DNA of 64,000 bases, taken from positions 4,791,501 to 4,855,500 of the forward strand of contig JAUIMM010000636.1 in NCBI GenBank assembly GCA_031769625.1, in the 5' to 3' direction. Made by a program: the position numbers and the translations under genes. The stretch comes from Taudactylus pleione (Eukaryota; Chordata; Amphibia; Anura; Myobatrachidae). The notes under the pieces were generated by a model. The model was given only the letters and a program-made list of their open reading frames with translations. It ran no database searches and had not been told where the DNA came from. Position 1 is the first letter of the stretch, and the number at the start of each line of letters is the position of its first letter. Below are positions 42,944 through 54,254 of this stretch, in pieces.

Positions 42944-44381
42944 CAGTGGCGTAACTCCCGGAGACAATGGAGACATTTGCCGCCGGGCTCCTGCCCCAGC
43001 CCTTAAGGAGGCATCTGGCTCCATTGTCCCCCGGGGCGTTCCGGGCACTGCTATGGAGCTGGAGTGCCACTGATCGGTGCTCCACCTCTAGCGCCGTCAC
43101 TACGGGGGGTGCGTTCGCACCCCCTGCTTGCGGGGCGCCCGCTGAGTGTGTTACCAGCAGGCGCCGGCTCCTTCTTTCTCCCAGGCAGTAGCCAGAGAAA
43201 CAGAGCTCACTCCTCCGCTTCCGAGTCCCACAATGCACTATGGGAGTGACATCATGACGTCACTCCCATAGTTCCGAGGAGCAGGCGCTGGGGATGGAAG
43301 GCAGCAGCACTGGAGCGGGGTTTCAGGTAAGTATTGTTTTTTTTTTGTATGTGTGTGTGCTTGCGGGGGGGGCTCACTACAGGGGGGATTACTGGTGCTC
43401 ACTACAGGGGGCTTTATTGGGGGCTCACTACAGGGGACTCTCTACAGGGGGCATTACTGGGGGCTTACTACAGGGGGCATTATTGGGGGCTAACTACAGG
43501 GGGCATTACTGGGGGCTTACTACAAGGGGCATTATGGGGGCTTACTACAGGGGGCATTACTGGGGGCTTTCTACAGGGGGCTTACTACAGGGGCATTATT
43601 GGGGGCTTTCTACAGGGGGCATTATTGGGGGTTTTCTACAGGGGGCATTACTGGGGCTTACTACAGGGGGCATTATGGGGGCTTACTACAGGGGGAATTA
43701 CTGGGTGCTTTCTACAGGGGGCATTACTGGGGGCTTACTACTGGGGGCATTATTGGGGGCTAACTACAGGGGGCATTACTGGGGGCTTACTACAAGGGGC
43801 ATTATGGTGGCTTACAGGGGGCATTACTGGGGGCTTTCTACAGGGGGCTTACTACAGGGGCATTATTAGGGGCTTTCTACAGGGGGCATTATTGAGGGCT
43901 TTCTACAGGGGGCATTACTGGGGCTTACTACAGGGGGCATTATGGGGGCTTACTACAGGGGGAATTACTGGGTGCTTTCTACAGGGGGCATTACTGGGGG
44001 CTTACTACTGTGGGCACTACAGGGAGTTTACTACTTGGTGCTTACTACTGGGGGCACTACAGGGGGTTTACTACTGGGAGCACTACAGGGGGCTTACTAC
44101 TGGGGGCACTACAGGGGCCCTTACTACTGGGGCACTGCAAAGGGGAACCACTACTGGAGGTACTGCATAGGGGGACCATTACTCGGTGGCCCTACATAGG
44201 CGGTACTGCATAGGGGGACCTCTACAGAGGGCACTGCACAGGGGGACCACTACTGAGGGAACTGCATAGGGGGGGTGGCAGCTGGGGCTGGCATAGGTGC
44301 TGGGGGAGTGGTACATTTTAATTTTGGGGGGCGCCAACATTTATCTTGCCTCCGGGCACCTGGGATGAAGTTACTCCACTG
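42944..44381 (+). mobile_element. Non-autonomous hAT element C
   Basis: Ends CAGTGGCGTAACTCC and AAGTTACTCCACTG. Flanking octamers CTTCTCTC and CTTCACCC agree at 6 of 8. The left part, including TGGGAGTGACATCATGACGT and AGCAGCACTGGAGCGGGG, is nearly the same as in hAT A. The array at 43367-44275 follows. Confidence 0.82.
43367..44275. repeat. G-rich minisatellite in hAT C
   Basis: Units GGGGGCATTACTGGGGGCTT plus ACTACA, about 26-29 bp, with a higher-order duplication: a block near 43490-43740 is repeated with small changes near 43765-44000. The 278-codon open frame 43334-44170 is produced by the array. Confidence 0.9.
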
Positions 44382-44394
44382 CTTCACCCATAAT

Positions 44395-44520
44395 CTCACA
44401 CATACTCTGTCCCCATAGCACACACATGCTGCTGCACACACATTTCCTCCATGGCCCATAGCCGCACACACATTTCCCCCATGGCCTCGCACACGCACGA
44501 ATGCACACACTCTGCCTCCG
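44395..44520. repeat. Short CA-rich tandem repeat
   Basis: Diverged units GCACACACATTTCCCCCATG GC of about 35 bp, immediately right of hAT C. Confidence 0.6.
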
Positions 44521-44664
44521 TGGACCAACGCTCAGGTACCTCCTCCTACAATCATGGAAATTTGTACGTATCCCTTGTATGGCACTATTCTGTAAATAAA
44601 CCCTTTGTCATATAATAATGTTGGAATGCAATAATATATATAATTGTTTTTAATATACTAAATG

Positions 44665-44934
44665 ACCACCCACAGCTAATGTGAGCGGCCATGATGATGG
44701 TCGCAATGGTCAAGACCATCGCGACCATCGGGCTTGCGATGAGACCCTTGTGGTAGTGTCTCGTGGCCGCAAGCCCCAGAGAGCTTTCGGCTACAACAGA
44801 GCCGGAAGCTCTCCCACTGACATCACTTGTGATATCAGTGGGGCAGCCCCCAAACGGTCGTGCGCATGCGCTGTGAGCCACCATCGACCCGGTTGCGAGC
44901 GCTCAGTGCTTGCGACTGGGTCTGAATCAGGCCC
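44665..44934. mobile_element. Truncated MITE, GGGCCTGATTCA family
   Basis: The right terminus GGTCTGAATCAGGCCC ends at 44934. The body has GGTCGCAATGGTCAAGACCA and CACTGACATCACTTGTGATA as in other copies. The left half is missing; it starts within the CACCCACAGCTAATGTGAGC internal segment. Confidence 0.75.
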
Positions 44935-44999
44935 TCTGGACGGACCACCTGCAGAGTCACAAATACGTGGATGACAAACTGCGGTCTGGCCGGCAGTGT

Positions 45000-45422
45000 C
45001 ACCGAACAATCATTTTTTTTACACTGGGGAAGAGCACCCCTGGATGACACAGCACCCATTTATAAACTGCAGCCCTATCCCTTTGATTGACAGGACAACA
45101 ATGACACAGCAGCAACCCCCACTTTATGTACTGCAGCCTCAGCCCGACTACACTGCACCCTTGAACAACTACAACACTGCACCCTTGAACAACAGGGAAG
45201 AACAAAGCACATCTGTTCTGTACACTCTCCACAGCCGGAGTGAAAATGGTGCCGATCACCGGGACATTTATAGAATCCAAAACCCGTGAGAATACGACAG
45301 CGGGAGGATGATGTTTTGGATTCCGAGTTATGTGGGAAAATCCGAGCCGTGCTTGGATCCTATTCGCATCCCCTATGGTCGGGTGGGTCCGGTTGTCTGG
45401 GAACCGGTACTGCTCATCTCTA
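45000..45422 (-). mobile_element. 3' remnant of the TAGAGATG-type hAT family
   Basis: The right end GGTACTGCTCATCTCTA (45406-45422) and the subterminal TTCCGAGTTATGTGGGAAAA and CTTGGATCC match the right ends of the hATs at 21.4 and 42.0 kb. The left side is truncated. Confidence 0.7.
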
Positions 45423-45985
45423 TTTAGAATTAGAACCATAACTAAAGCACATCTCTATTTTTTATGCACACAAGCAAAAAATAAAGCTACTTCCAGAACT
45501 AGTTCTCCATTAAAAGTTATAAAATTCTGTTTGAAATTCAAGTACAAGAAAGCAGAAATCTCTTTTTGGCGGCACAATGTATATTTTGATTCTTGTAAAC
45601 AGACATTTGACCTGGATGCAGCAAGCACACAAGCACAGGCTATAACTGATCAAATCTGTAACTGAATAAAAGCAATGCGAAGATTGCAGAGAGAGGCACA
45701 CACACTTCTTCCCCTACATCTTTCTTTTGATCTCTCCCAGAAGGTAAGAAAGCCTGTGCTAACAAACGGCTCAGCTGATGCCAGCCTGAGAGCTTACAGG
45801 GGAAGAACAGGAAAAAGTGACTTCACGCTGATTTAGTATGCAGCATATTGTAAATCTCCCTGTAGGAGCATTCGTTTTCTAGTATAGAGCATCAGGTAGA
45901 AAACAGAGCTAGAAATAAGTCTAAAACACATTTCCTGATCTAAAAGTGATGCCTGTGTTTTTCTGACTGAAAGCAAATAAAGGTG
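45423..45985. other. No recognised feature
   Basis: AT-rich, apparently single-copy sequence without gene signatures. Confidence 0.4.
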
Positions 45986-45989
45986 TCGA

Positions 45990-46065
45990 AAATAAACATT
46001 ATTATTACTACCAGTTATTTATATAGCGCACACATATTCCGCAGCGCTTTACAGTATACAAATGG
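45990..46065 (+). mobile_element. LINE/SINE 3' tail fragment
   Basis: TTATTTATATAGCGCACACA followed by TATTCCGCAGCGCTTTACAG is the same tail as the L2 3' end at 51.7 kb (complementary orientation). Confidence 0.7.
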
Positions 46066-46189
46066 TCAATATTTAGAAGGTGATTTAATTAAGCACGAAA
46101 TCTCAGTAGGAACCTCTTGGATTATTGCAGGAAAGAAACATTGCTTATTTTTACTAATACTCCATTGAGGTCCAATATAAGCAAGAATG

Positions 46190-46540
46190 AAGGTGCATAT
46201 ACACACAACGATTTTTTGAACGATTATCAATAATGATATAATTTATCGTTCAATCGTTGAAAAAATCGTTCACTTTCTGAGTTAAAACGATCAACGATTA
46301 TCGTTCATGCGTGTTCACGTTTGCAGTTTATAGTTTGTAGTTCCAGCAAACTGACAACTCAATGATTTTCAGTAAGGGAATATGAAAAAATCATTTGTAG
46401 TTCAAAAAAATTGTTCATTTATTAAATGAACGATTTTGGTAAATGATTTTTGTTCATTTTTCCCTTGAAAAAATGAACGAAAATAATTTACTAAAATCAT
46501 TCATTTAATAAATCATTGTGTGTGTATGCAGCTTAAGTAA
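46190..46540. mobile_element. Palindromic MITE (GCATACACACAACGATTT ends)
   Basis: The left GGTGCATATACACACAACGA and right TCATTGTGTGTGTATGCAGC termini are complementary. The interior repeats AACGATTTT/AAAATCGTT and GAACGATAATCG. Related copies lie at 57943 and 61878. Confidence 0.8.
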
Positions 46541-48115
46541 TGTGTCATAGTCAGACATGTGCGCATCTAGAAGTTTACCCACTAATTGAATCTGCCCCAA
46601 ATAACCTCAAAAGTTGTACGATGACCACAAAGCACAAACTTATATAAATAGTGTGAAAATAAAGCAAAGTGTACATAAGTATACCTTACATACCGATAGG
46701 TAGAGTCTGTGACAGACGGATCTCTCTGTATGGACACAAACAGTGAGGTTTTGCATACAGCGCATGCAAAGATTCAAATTTATGCATCTGTGTATGTCCT
46801 TTTCTGAGTTGGTTGGAACTTGGCCGGATTTGTCTTTCCATGAAATTGGGCATATCTGTGCAGCAGGGCATTTTAAGAGAAGAGAGGGCCCGTGTGCAGT
46901 CTCCGTTTGGGCCACCTCCTCTCTGTCAGTGCAGTAGATTCTGGATTCATGCCAGAATCCACTGCACATGATTGTGTCGCCTTTTTCCTGGGGACATCTT
47001 TTCTGTGCATGCGCAGGTCACCGGGAAAATGGCCGTCCCCATTTTCCAGTGATCTTTTGCTTCTCTTCAACCGGAATCAGCGTAAAGGTGAGTATTATTA
47101 ACTATGGGTGCAGGGTGTGCAGTGTGGGCCCCCCTGGACCCAGGGGCCCATGTGCACCGCACACCTTGCACCCATTATAAAGTCTAGACACCTATGCTGT
47201 ACGACGACAATGAGATCACAAGTAACTGTCCTGACTAATTCCTACTGTCATGGGAGTGTAGTGGACAAGTATCAAAAGCTCTGGACCATTGGGAAAGGGA
47301 AGCCTGTTTCTGACATATCTCTTTGAACCTTGCATTGAGCTGGTGCAAGTGCCGATACTAATATGACGATTGTGACGGTTGGCGTGAAATAAATGGGCGG
47401 CATGGCTTATCACTTGCAGATGCAAGGACCCCCACATTAACCATACAGAATCTCACATTAGCATAAGATAGTAAATCAGACTTTTGTGGCTGCCCGCAAC
47501 TACACTGTGAACAACCACAGAATTTGGGCAAGGGCTTGTCAAATAGGAAATGTGTTATATAAAATTATTATATATATAAGATGATGGATATCCAGTGTCA
47601 GGTGTTATACAGTCTTGAGCCTTTGAATAACATGGTGCCAATAGTATTATTAAGGAAATATGGAGGTTTATTGAAAGGTTGAATACCATTTCTCAGGATA
47701 ATAATGTCATCAGGAATCTATATAACCAAGTCCACTAATGATTGGCACTTTTTAAAATGCAAAAAGGGTCAAAATAATATTAAAAAATAAAAATATGTTT
47801 TTCTAATGGATACACAGAAAGAATTGGAGGAACATCAATAATAACTGGAATTCTGCTCGCCAAGGGGTAAATTTACTAAGCGCTGAGTTTATAAAGTCCT
47901 TCGATTTTCCCTCAGATTTGCCAATCTGAGATTTACTAAAGGCAAATCCAACCAATATACTCATGAAAAACCCAACTTGAGACGGCAATACAAAATCAGA
48001 CCAACTATCAATGTTTTTTTGATAGTGGTGGGATTAGGACCTGACGTAAAGCTGACGGCAAACCCACCCGAGTAACAGACCTGCCTCTGGTTAATAAGGT
48101 ATAAAAGAGATAAAA
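46541..48115. other. Mostly unrecognised; one hairpin
   Basis: 47106-47173 is an inverted repeat, GGGTGCAGGGTGTGC with GCACACCTTGCACCC. 46790-46870 (TTTCCATGAAATTGGGCAT) resembles part of the MITE at 59887. No gene was seen. Confidence 0.45.
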
Positions 48116-48119
48116 CAAA

Positions 48120-48480
48120 AGAAAATGCATGGGGTCCCCCCCAAATCAATAACCAGCCCTGGGCTTCTTAGCCTAAGCTGGTATTGAAAAATACAGGGAA
48201 ACATGGCATTGGGTCTTCCATATTTTCCGCTATCCAGCACTAGGCAGAACCAACCAGGGCAGCTGATGCTATAGCAGGGGGACACACAGCGTGTGGTCCT
48301 CCTGTCATAATGACATCCAACCCAAACTGGTCAGCCCAGGGCTGGAATCCCAAGATAATTGAGGACCCCCATGAAAATAATGGGGTGCCTTTTTAAGGAC
48401 AACTATCCCTGGACTTAAAGCTCAGGACTCTTCTCTGCACCCCCTCAGTGTGGAGGTGATAGTGTAAATAAATGGTTAAA
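48120..48480 (+). repeat. Interspersed repeat, inverted partner of 49545-49850
   Basis: Contains AACCAGCCCTGGGCTTCTTA, GGCAGAACCAACCAGGGCAG and GCAGGGGGACACACAGCGTG. Complementary forms (GCCCAGGGCTGG, CTGCCCTGGCTGGTTC, CATGCTGTGTGTCACCC) occur 1.1-1.4 kb to the right. Confidence 0.65.
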
Positions 48481-48592
48481 TAATAATATTTTTTACAAAT
48501 AGACTACAGGTCTCATGAAGGCTGCCTGGGCATGATGTTATGTTTTTGGGTGTTCGATCTCTCATAAACAAAAGACAGGAGACACACATTAA

Positions 48593-48789
48593 GGGGTCTA
48601 TGTACTAAGCAGTGATAAGTGACAGAGTGAAAAGTGATAAGTCTGTGATAAGTGCCAGCCAATCAGCTCCCAACTGTCATCTCACAGGCTGTGTTTGAAA
48701 AATTACAGTTGGGAGCTGATTGGCTGGCACTTATCACAGACTTATCACTTTTCACTCTGTCACTTATCACTGCTTAGTACATAGACCCC
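48593..48789. mobile_element. Near-perfect palindromic MITE (197 bp)
   Basis: Arms of about 85 bp from GGGGTCTATGTACTAAGCAG and the complementary CTGCTTAGTACATAGACCCC, with a short loop. 3-bp duplications TAA at 48590-48592 and 48790-48792 fit PIF/Harbinger insertion. Confidence 0.9.
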
Positions 48790-48984
48790 TAAGTATTGTA
48801 GTATTTTAATGAATACAAGATCCCCCTTGCAGCCCTCATTGGCTCATTTGTTACTCATAAAATATAAATAGGGGTTCGCGTCCTCTTCGGCCCAAGTACT
48901 GTAGCATCCCCAAATCTTGGCAAAACCAAAAATTATGCTACTGCTCCTCCCAGAGCCCTGTCATAAAAGAGGGCACTTGGGGAC

Positions 48985-49345
48985 GGGATGCGGTTAGCAT
49001 GCCGACCAGTGGGATTCCAGTGGTCAGAATGCAGATGCCAAAATCCTGACACTTGTCAGAATACTGGTGCCGGCATCACGACTGTTGAAATCCCAAAGGT
49101 CACTACTGGGGTTAGGGGGATGGTTAGGGTAAGGGGTTAGGGTTAGGCACTAGGTGGAGGGTTAGGGTTAGGCTTGCAGCGGGGGTTAGGTTTAGGCTGC
49201 GGGGAGGGTTAGGGGTGGAGGTTAGGTTTAGGACTGGGGTGGGAGGGTTAGGCTTAGGGGTAGGGTTAGGTTAGGCTTACTTACCTGGGGACATCAGCAT
49301 TCTAACCTTGTTGGGATGCCGGCGTCGGGATGCTGACCGCCGAAA
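48985..49345. repeat. Interspersed element with TTAGGG-like tract (copy 2)
   Basis: The left GGGATGCGGTTAGCATGCCG and right GGGATGCCGGCGTCGGGATG and CTGACCGCC flank GGTTAGGGTTAGGC tracts at 49110-49275. Same family as 42541 and 54488. Confidence 0.7.
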
Positions 49346-49544
49346 GCACTGGCTTCCCAGACCCAACCCCTCGGGGACAATCTCTATAGGAATTAATGGA
49401 TGCACTGGTTGGTCAGAGTGTGGGAACTGTGCAGCGCAGCCCTATTCATTGCTATGGATAGTGTCTTTGAGTGACCTCTCATTCGCAAATGGGCTCTAGG
49501 TGGAGTAAAGCATTGTTTTTTTGTTTGAGGGGGGGGGGGGTGCT

Positions 49545-49850
49545 TTAAGCCCAGGGCTGGTTGTCCTTGGATATGGTGACTCTATTTTATGGAGTCCTTA
49601 TTGGAGAGACTCCAGCCCAGTTTGGGGCTGGTTGCCGTTATGACAGAGGGACCCCATGCTGTGTGTCACCCTGCTATAGCGTCAGCTGCCCTGGCTGGTT
49701 CAGCTTAATGCTGCTATTTTTCTCTCCTATTTTCTATAACCAGCCTAGGCTCAGAAGCTCGGCACTGGTTAATGATTTGGGAAGGGGAGGGGGACATTTG
49801 GGATCCCATGCCCTTTTAAAAAAAAAATTTTTTACCTTTTTTAAAGCTTC
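49545..49850 (-). repeat. Inverted partner of the repeat at 48120
   Basis: Complement of the 48120-48480 repeat, diverged; a poly-A/T stretch lies at its right side (49819-49833). Confidence 0.6.
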
Positions 49851-49854
49851 TTAA

Positions 49855-50329
49855 TAAAACAAAGCCTGCACAGATCATAGATCATTTGTCATCGACGGCG
49901 GATTATAAATGACAGTAAAATCCGATGCATACTAATTACTGTTGTTTAGACTGCAATCTGCCATCACTGCTTGTCAGTTTCAATTCAACTGTAACTCTGA
50001 TCTTTAGTGAATATACACCCATAAAGTGTGTGTACTGTATATAGGTAGTGTTAAATACAGTGCAAGTTAAAGCCTGTGTATACTGTACATACAAATAACT
50101 GTGAGAAATTAAGTCCTTCAAGAACAAGCCATATACAGTAGCTTAAATTGTAAGTTGCATAGTGACTGCAAAGCACCCAGGAGATCTGACATTTGTGTAG
50201 GAATTTGCTGACATTTGACCATTATTTCATTAACAAAAAGGACGTTTTCATCAACCTAGTGCAAGGGGAGAATCCAGGACAGTCACAGGTACAAGATACG
50301 GAATCACTCAAATCCTACACTTCTTTCAA
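49855..50329. other. No recognised feature
   Basis: No gene or element signature identified. Confidence 0.4.
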
Positions 50330-50990
50330 GGGGATGCGGTCATAATACTGACAGTCGGGATGGCGGCGCTTAGAATCCCAACACCTGACAGAGGGCCTGA
50401 TTCAGACCCGCTTGCGAGCGCTGAGCGCTCGCAAGCGGGTCGATGGTGCCCTAGTGCGCATGTGCAATACGGAGGGATCTCTCTTGTGCGCATGCGCGAG
50501 ACCCGCATAGCAACGGCCAAGCCGTCGCTATGGGTCTCGCACCAAAGGGGGCGTGCTGTCGATGGTGATTGACAGCACGCCCCCTTTGGTGGGCATGCCG
50601 GGGGCGTTGCTGCCCAGCCCATGGAAACGCCTACCGTCTGGGGCCGGCCCCACTGACATCACTAGTGATGTTAGTGGGAGTGCCTTTGGCTCTGATAGAG
50701 CCAAAAGCACTCCTGGGCTTACGGCAGCGAGACCCTACCGAAGGGTCTCGTCGCAAGCCCGATGGTCACCCACAGCTATGCGAGCGGCCAGGAGGCCGCT
50801 CCAATTTTCGGTAGGAGGGCCCTTATTCAGAGCGAGCACTCTGGTCAGAGCGTCCAGCTCTGAATCAGGCCTAGAATCCCATCGCCGGCATCCCAATGGT
50901 AAGTATTGGTGTTGGGTGGAGGGTTAGGGGTTACAGTTAGGCACTGGGGGAGGGTTAGGGTTAGGCACTAAGGGGGGAAGGTTAGGTTTA
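50330..50990. repeat. TTAGGG-tract element (copy 3), interrupted by a MITE
   Basis: The left part GGGGATGCGGTCATAATACT and GACAGTCGGGATGGCGGCGC (50330-50389) and the right part CATCGCCGGCATCCCAATGG with GGGTTAGGGTTAGGCAC (50880-50990) are one element split by the MITE at 50393-50872. Confidence 0.7.
50393..50872. mobile_element. MITE, GGGCCTGATTCA family (480 bp)
   Basis: GGGCCTGATTCAGACCCGCT to GCTCTGAATCAGGCCT with 3-bp duplications AGA at 50390-50392 and 50873-50875. It contains CACTGACATCACTAGTGATG near 50652 and GCTTGCGAGCGCTGAGCGCT near the left end. Close to the copy at 15550. Confidence 0.85.
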
Positions 50991-51185
50991 GAATGATATC
51001 TAGAAAGCAGAAAGGTGCACTGCCAATTGCTCCCAATATCAGCTGTATCTGTGGTAGCTCACAGGAGGCTTCTGTACCCCACACTCGAAAGACTAGAAGG
51101 ATGTAGTTTTGTTGCTTCTTTTTTTAATTATGCAAATATGATGCACTTTTTAGGTGAAAATGATGCCCAGGAAAAATTGAAAACA

Positions 51186-51366
51186 CCATAGGGTAAAGTT
51201 GCTAAGACGGGAGTTCTATTTAAGAAGTGATGTTGCCCATAGCAACCAATCAGATTCTACTTCTCATTTATCTAGCACCTTCTAGAAGATAATACCTAGA
51301 ATCTGATTGGTTGCCATGGGCAACATCACATCCTAATAGAACTCCCATCTTAGTAAATTATCCCCC
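51186..51366. mobile_element. Palindromic MITE (TAGTAAATTATCCCCC end)
   Basis: GGGTAAAGTTGCTAAGACGG and the complementary CCATCTTAGTAAATTATCCC enclose GATGTTGCCCATAGCAACCA and GGTTGCCATGGGCAACATC. Related to the element at 60380. Confidence 0.75.
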
Positions 51367-51675
51367 ATGAGTTTATATTTTCTTCTGAGATCATATGAAA
51401 TGGAAATCCTTTTATTCCGAAAATGATCGTTGAGGAGTGACTAGATATTGGAATTGGGTCAGATAAGTACAATATAATATTTATTTGGCACAGGGATTCA
51501 CTACTCATTATTTCATCACATTCGGTGTCATCACAACTTACTGCACTAGGATGCGCCTTTTTTGTTTTTGTGGGCGACATGGTTGTCCACTGGCAGACTC
51601 ATAGACCTTATAGAATTGTATTAGCATAAAGTAGTAAATCAGGCTTCTGTGCCAGCTATCAAATACAGCCACTTT

Positions 51676-53210
51676 AGTGATTTATTTATTTTATTCATTA
51701 ACAGTTTCTTATATAGCGCAGCATATTCCGTTGCGCTTTACAATTGGAAACATAAATAGAACAAAACTGGGTAATAACACACAGCTATATAGGTAGGAAA
51801 GCCCTGCTCGGCAAAGCTTACAATCTATAGGGAAATAGGCATTGATACACAAGGATAGGTGCTATCTATTGCAATTTGGTCCCGCCAGAATGCAGAGTTT
51901 CTTGGTGGGCTGCATGATCCAGTCACACAGGAATGTAGGGCAAAAATTGGAGGATGTGAAAGAAAGACAATGTGTGAGGTTATGTGTGGACTGTGAAAGG
52001 GATGTACAGTAATTAGACATAGAAGCTATGAAGGTTACGTGGGTGGTTGTGGAATCTGATAAGCTTGCCTGAAGAGGTGAGTTTTCAGGGAACGCTTGAA
52101 GGATTGGAGACTAGAGGAAAGTCTTATTGTGCATGGTAAGGCATTCCATAGAGTGGGTGCAGCCCAAAGAAAGTCCTGTAACTGTGAATGGGAGCAAGTA
52201 ATGCGTGGGGATGAGAGACGCAGATCTTGTGCTGAGCGGAAAGGTCGGGTTGGGAGATATTTGAAATGAGTGAAGAGATGTATGTTGGTGTGGTTTGGTT
52301 AATGGCCTTATGTGTAAGTAAAAGTATTTTGTATTGAATATGGTAGAAAGCCGGCAACCAATGGAGGGACTGACAGAGCGGGGCAGCAGATGATGAACAT
52401 TTGGCAAGGAAGATAAGCCTTGCAGCTGCATTCATAATGGATTGTAATGGCGATAGCCTGTTTTTGGGAAGACCAGTAATGAAACTATTGCAATAGTCAA
52501 TGCGGGAAATAATAAGTGCATGGATTAGAGTTTTTGCAGTGTCTTGTATGAGATATGGTCGAATTTTGGATATGTTTTTTAGATGTATGTAACATGATTT
52601 TGAGACAGATTGAACATGGGGAACAAAGTAAAGTTCAGAGTCAAGAATGACACCAGGGCAGCGAGCTTGTGGGGCAGGGTGGATTGTCGAGATATCTACA
52701 GTGATGGAGAGATCAGGTTGGTAACTGTTATTGGCCAGTGGAAATATAATTAATTTTGTTTTAGAAATATTAAGTTTCAGGTGGCGAGATAACATCCAAG
52801 ATGAAATGGCAGAGAGACATTCAGTAACATGGACCAATATAGATGGTGATAAATCTGGGGAGGATAGGTAGATTTGAGTATCATCCGCATACAGATGGTA
52901 CTGAAATCCAAAAGAGCGGATTAGTTTGCCAAGACAGGTGGTATAGATTGAGAATAGCAAAGGACCTAAGACAGAACCTTGTGGTACTCCACCTGACAGA
53001 GGTAGCGAAGAGGAGGCAGAGTCAGAAAAACAAACAGTAAAAGAGCGATCAGATAGGTAGGAAGAGAACCAAGAAAGAGCTGTGCCCTTAAGACCTAGGG
53101 ATTGTACTGTTTGTATGAGAAGAGAGTGGTCAACAGTGTCAAAAGCAGCAGAGAAATCTAGAACAATTAGGAGTAGTAACGGCCTTTAGCCTTGGCAGTG
53201 ACCAGATCAT
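51676..53210 (-). mobile_element. L2-type LINE, 3' part
   Basis: On the minus strand, RT sequence runs from about 53210 to 52124 and is followed by the 3' tail (TGTAAAGCGCAACGGAATAT, CTATATAAG) and an A-rich AATAAAATAAATAAAT end near 51680. Truncated at the 5' end, as is usual for LINEs. Confidence 0.85.
52124..53180 (-). pseudogene. L2 LINE reverse transcriptase, C-terminal two thirds
   Basis: The open frame 52124-52960 (278 codons) has the catalytic box [13 protein letters not shown] (YADD near 52880-52891). It continues with [16 protein letters not shown], the Cys/His-poor thumb, [20 protein letters not shown] and NAAARLI, then [20 protein letters not shown]. Upstream, in a shifted frame on the same strand (53180-52970), are [14 protein letters not shown] and [13 protein letters not shown], the motif A and B blocks. 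These are characteristic of the L2 clade. The protein would nick target DNA and reverse transcribe the LINE RNA. The endonuclease domain is missing and the frame is broken. Confidence 0.88.
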
Positions 53211-53367
53211 TTACTACCTTAGTCAGTGCTGTCTCTGTGGAGTGTTGGGAATAAAAAAACGGACTGAAGTGTGTCCAATAAGTTGTGTGAGTTAAGAAAG
53301 TGTGTGAGGCGGGTGTATTAATAAAGTAGCTAAGAAACACTGGTCGATCATAAAATGTGATGTCTCT

Positions 53368-53859
53368 TTGGCTTTATCTGACACTGATATTATACCCTGC
53401 TACTCTAGAGGGAGAAACTTATGGGATATACATGTAAAATCAGATATTACTAATCGGGGTATAGCGCCCGAAAAATTTCATTTCTTATCTCATAAAAAAA
53501 TGGGATGCTTCAGATGCTCCTGTGTAACTTGCAGGTATTTAATATCTGGGAATACCTTTAACCATCCCCATACTGGGAAGAAATTTCAAATTCTCCATCA
53601 TCTTATTTGCAACAGCACATATGTTGTTTATCAGATTGTATGCCCGTATGGGTTATCTTATATTGGTAAGACCCAATGCAAATTTAAGGAATGCATGGCA
53701 ATGCATCGCTCTCGTATTAGAGCAGCATTGTCATGTGGTACCAGTGAGAAGCCTGTAGCACACCATTTTGCAGAATTCAATCATCATTTGGCGTGTTTAC
53801 ATTATCAAATGATTGACCATTTCCCCCAGCCTGTCAGAGGTGGTGCTAATGCAATGTGA
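53368..53859 (+). pseudogene. Penelope-like GIY-YIG endonuclease region
   Basis: A 163-codon frame. Residues 1-50 are the linker with RGRNLWDIHVKSD. A Cys cluster follows (CFRCSCVTCRYL), then the FNHPHTGKKFQILHHLICN segment. The GIY-YIG nuclease core comes next (YVVYQIVCPYGLSYIGKTQ, then MHRSRIRAAL and KPVAHHFAEFNHH). In Penelope-like elements this nuclease cuts target DNA for integration. The frame ends at 53857 and the family-typical tail continues in another frame, so one indel has occurred. No RT is present upstream within the plus strand. Confidence 0.85.
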
Positions 53860-54254
53860 GGTCAGGTGGATCCATTGGTTAGATGTGATCTCACCTCATG
53901 GATTAAATGAATCTGCTTCTCTATCCTGTTTCTGAATTGCCTATATTAATGCCTACATAAACCTTTTTTTGATAAGAAGTGCCTATTTCAACTTGGATCT
54001 TAAATATGTTTAGTTTTGTCTGCCACTGTACTTGCATTGATGTTTGACCATATGTATATGTATATTTGTCTCCAGTGCCCTCTGGTGTTTGTTTTCTTGG
54101 TAACCATGGTGATGGACACAACGTTCTGACAAATCCGCTTGGCACGATGACGTCATCAATCACTGCCACGGCTGGGTGTACGGTCCCGCTGTCAGCGCGG
54201 TTTTCACATAGGGTCCAGCACGTATTTAAGGTAAGATGTTTTTAATAATTTTGT

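Noticed and set aside
43334..44170. 278-codon Gly/Tyr/Trp-rich frame
   Set aside because: Produced by the G-rich array in hAT C; similar frames occur in the arrays at 11 and 25 kb.
46892..47180. Overlapping frames with Cys-rich peptides
   Set aside because: Frames overlap each other and an inverted repeat at 47106-47173; no domain is recognisable.
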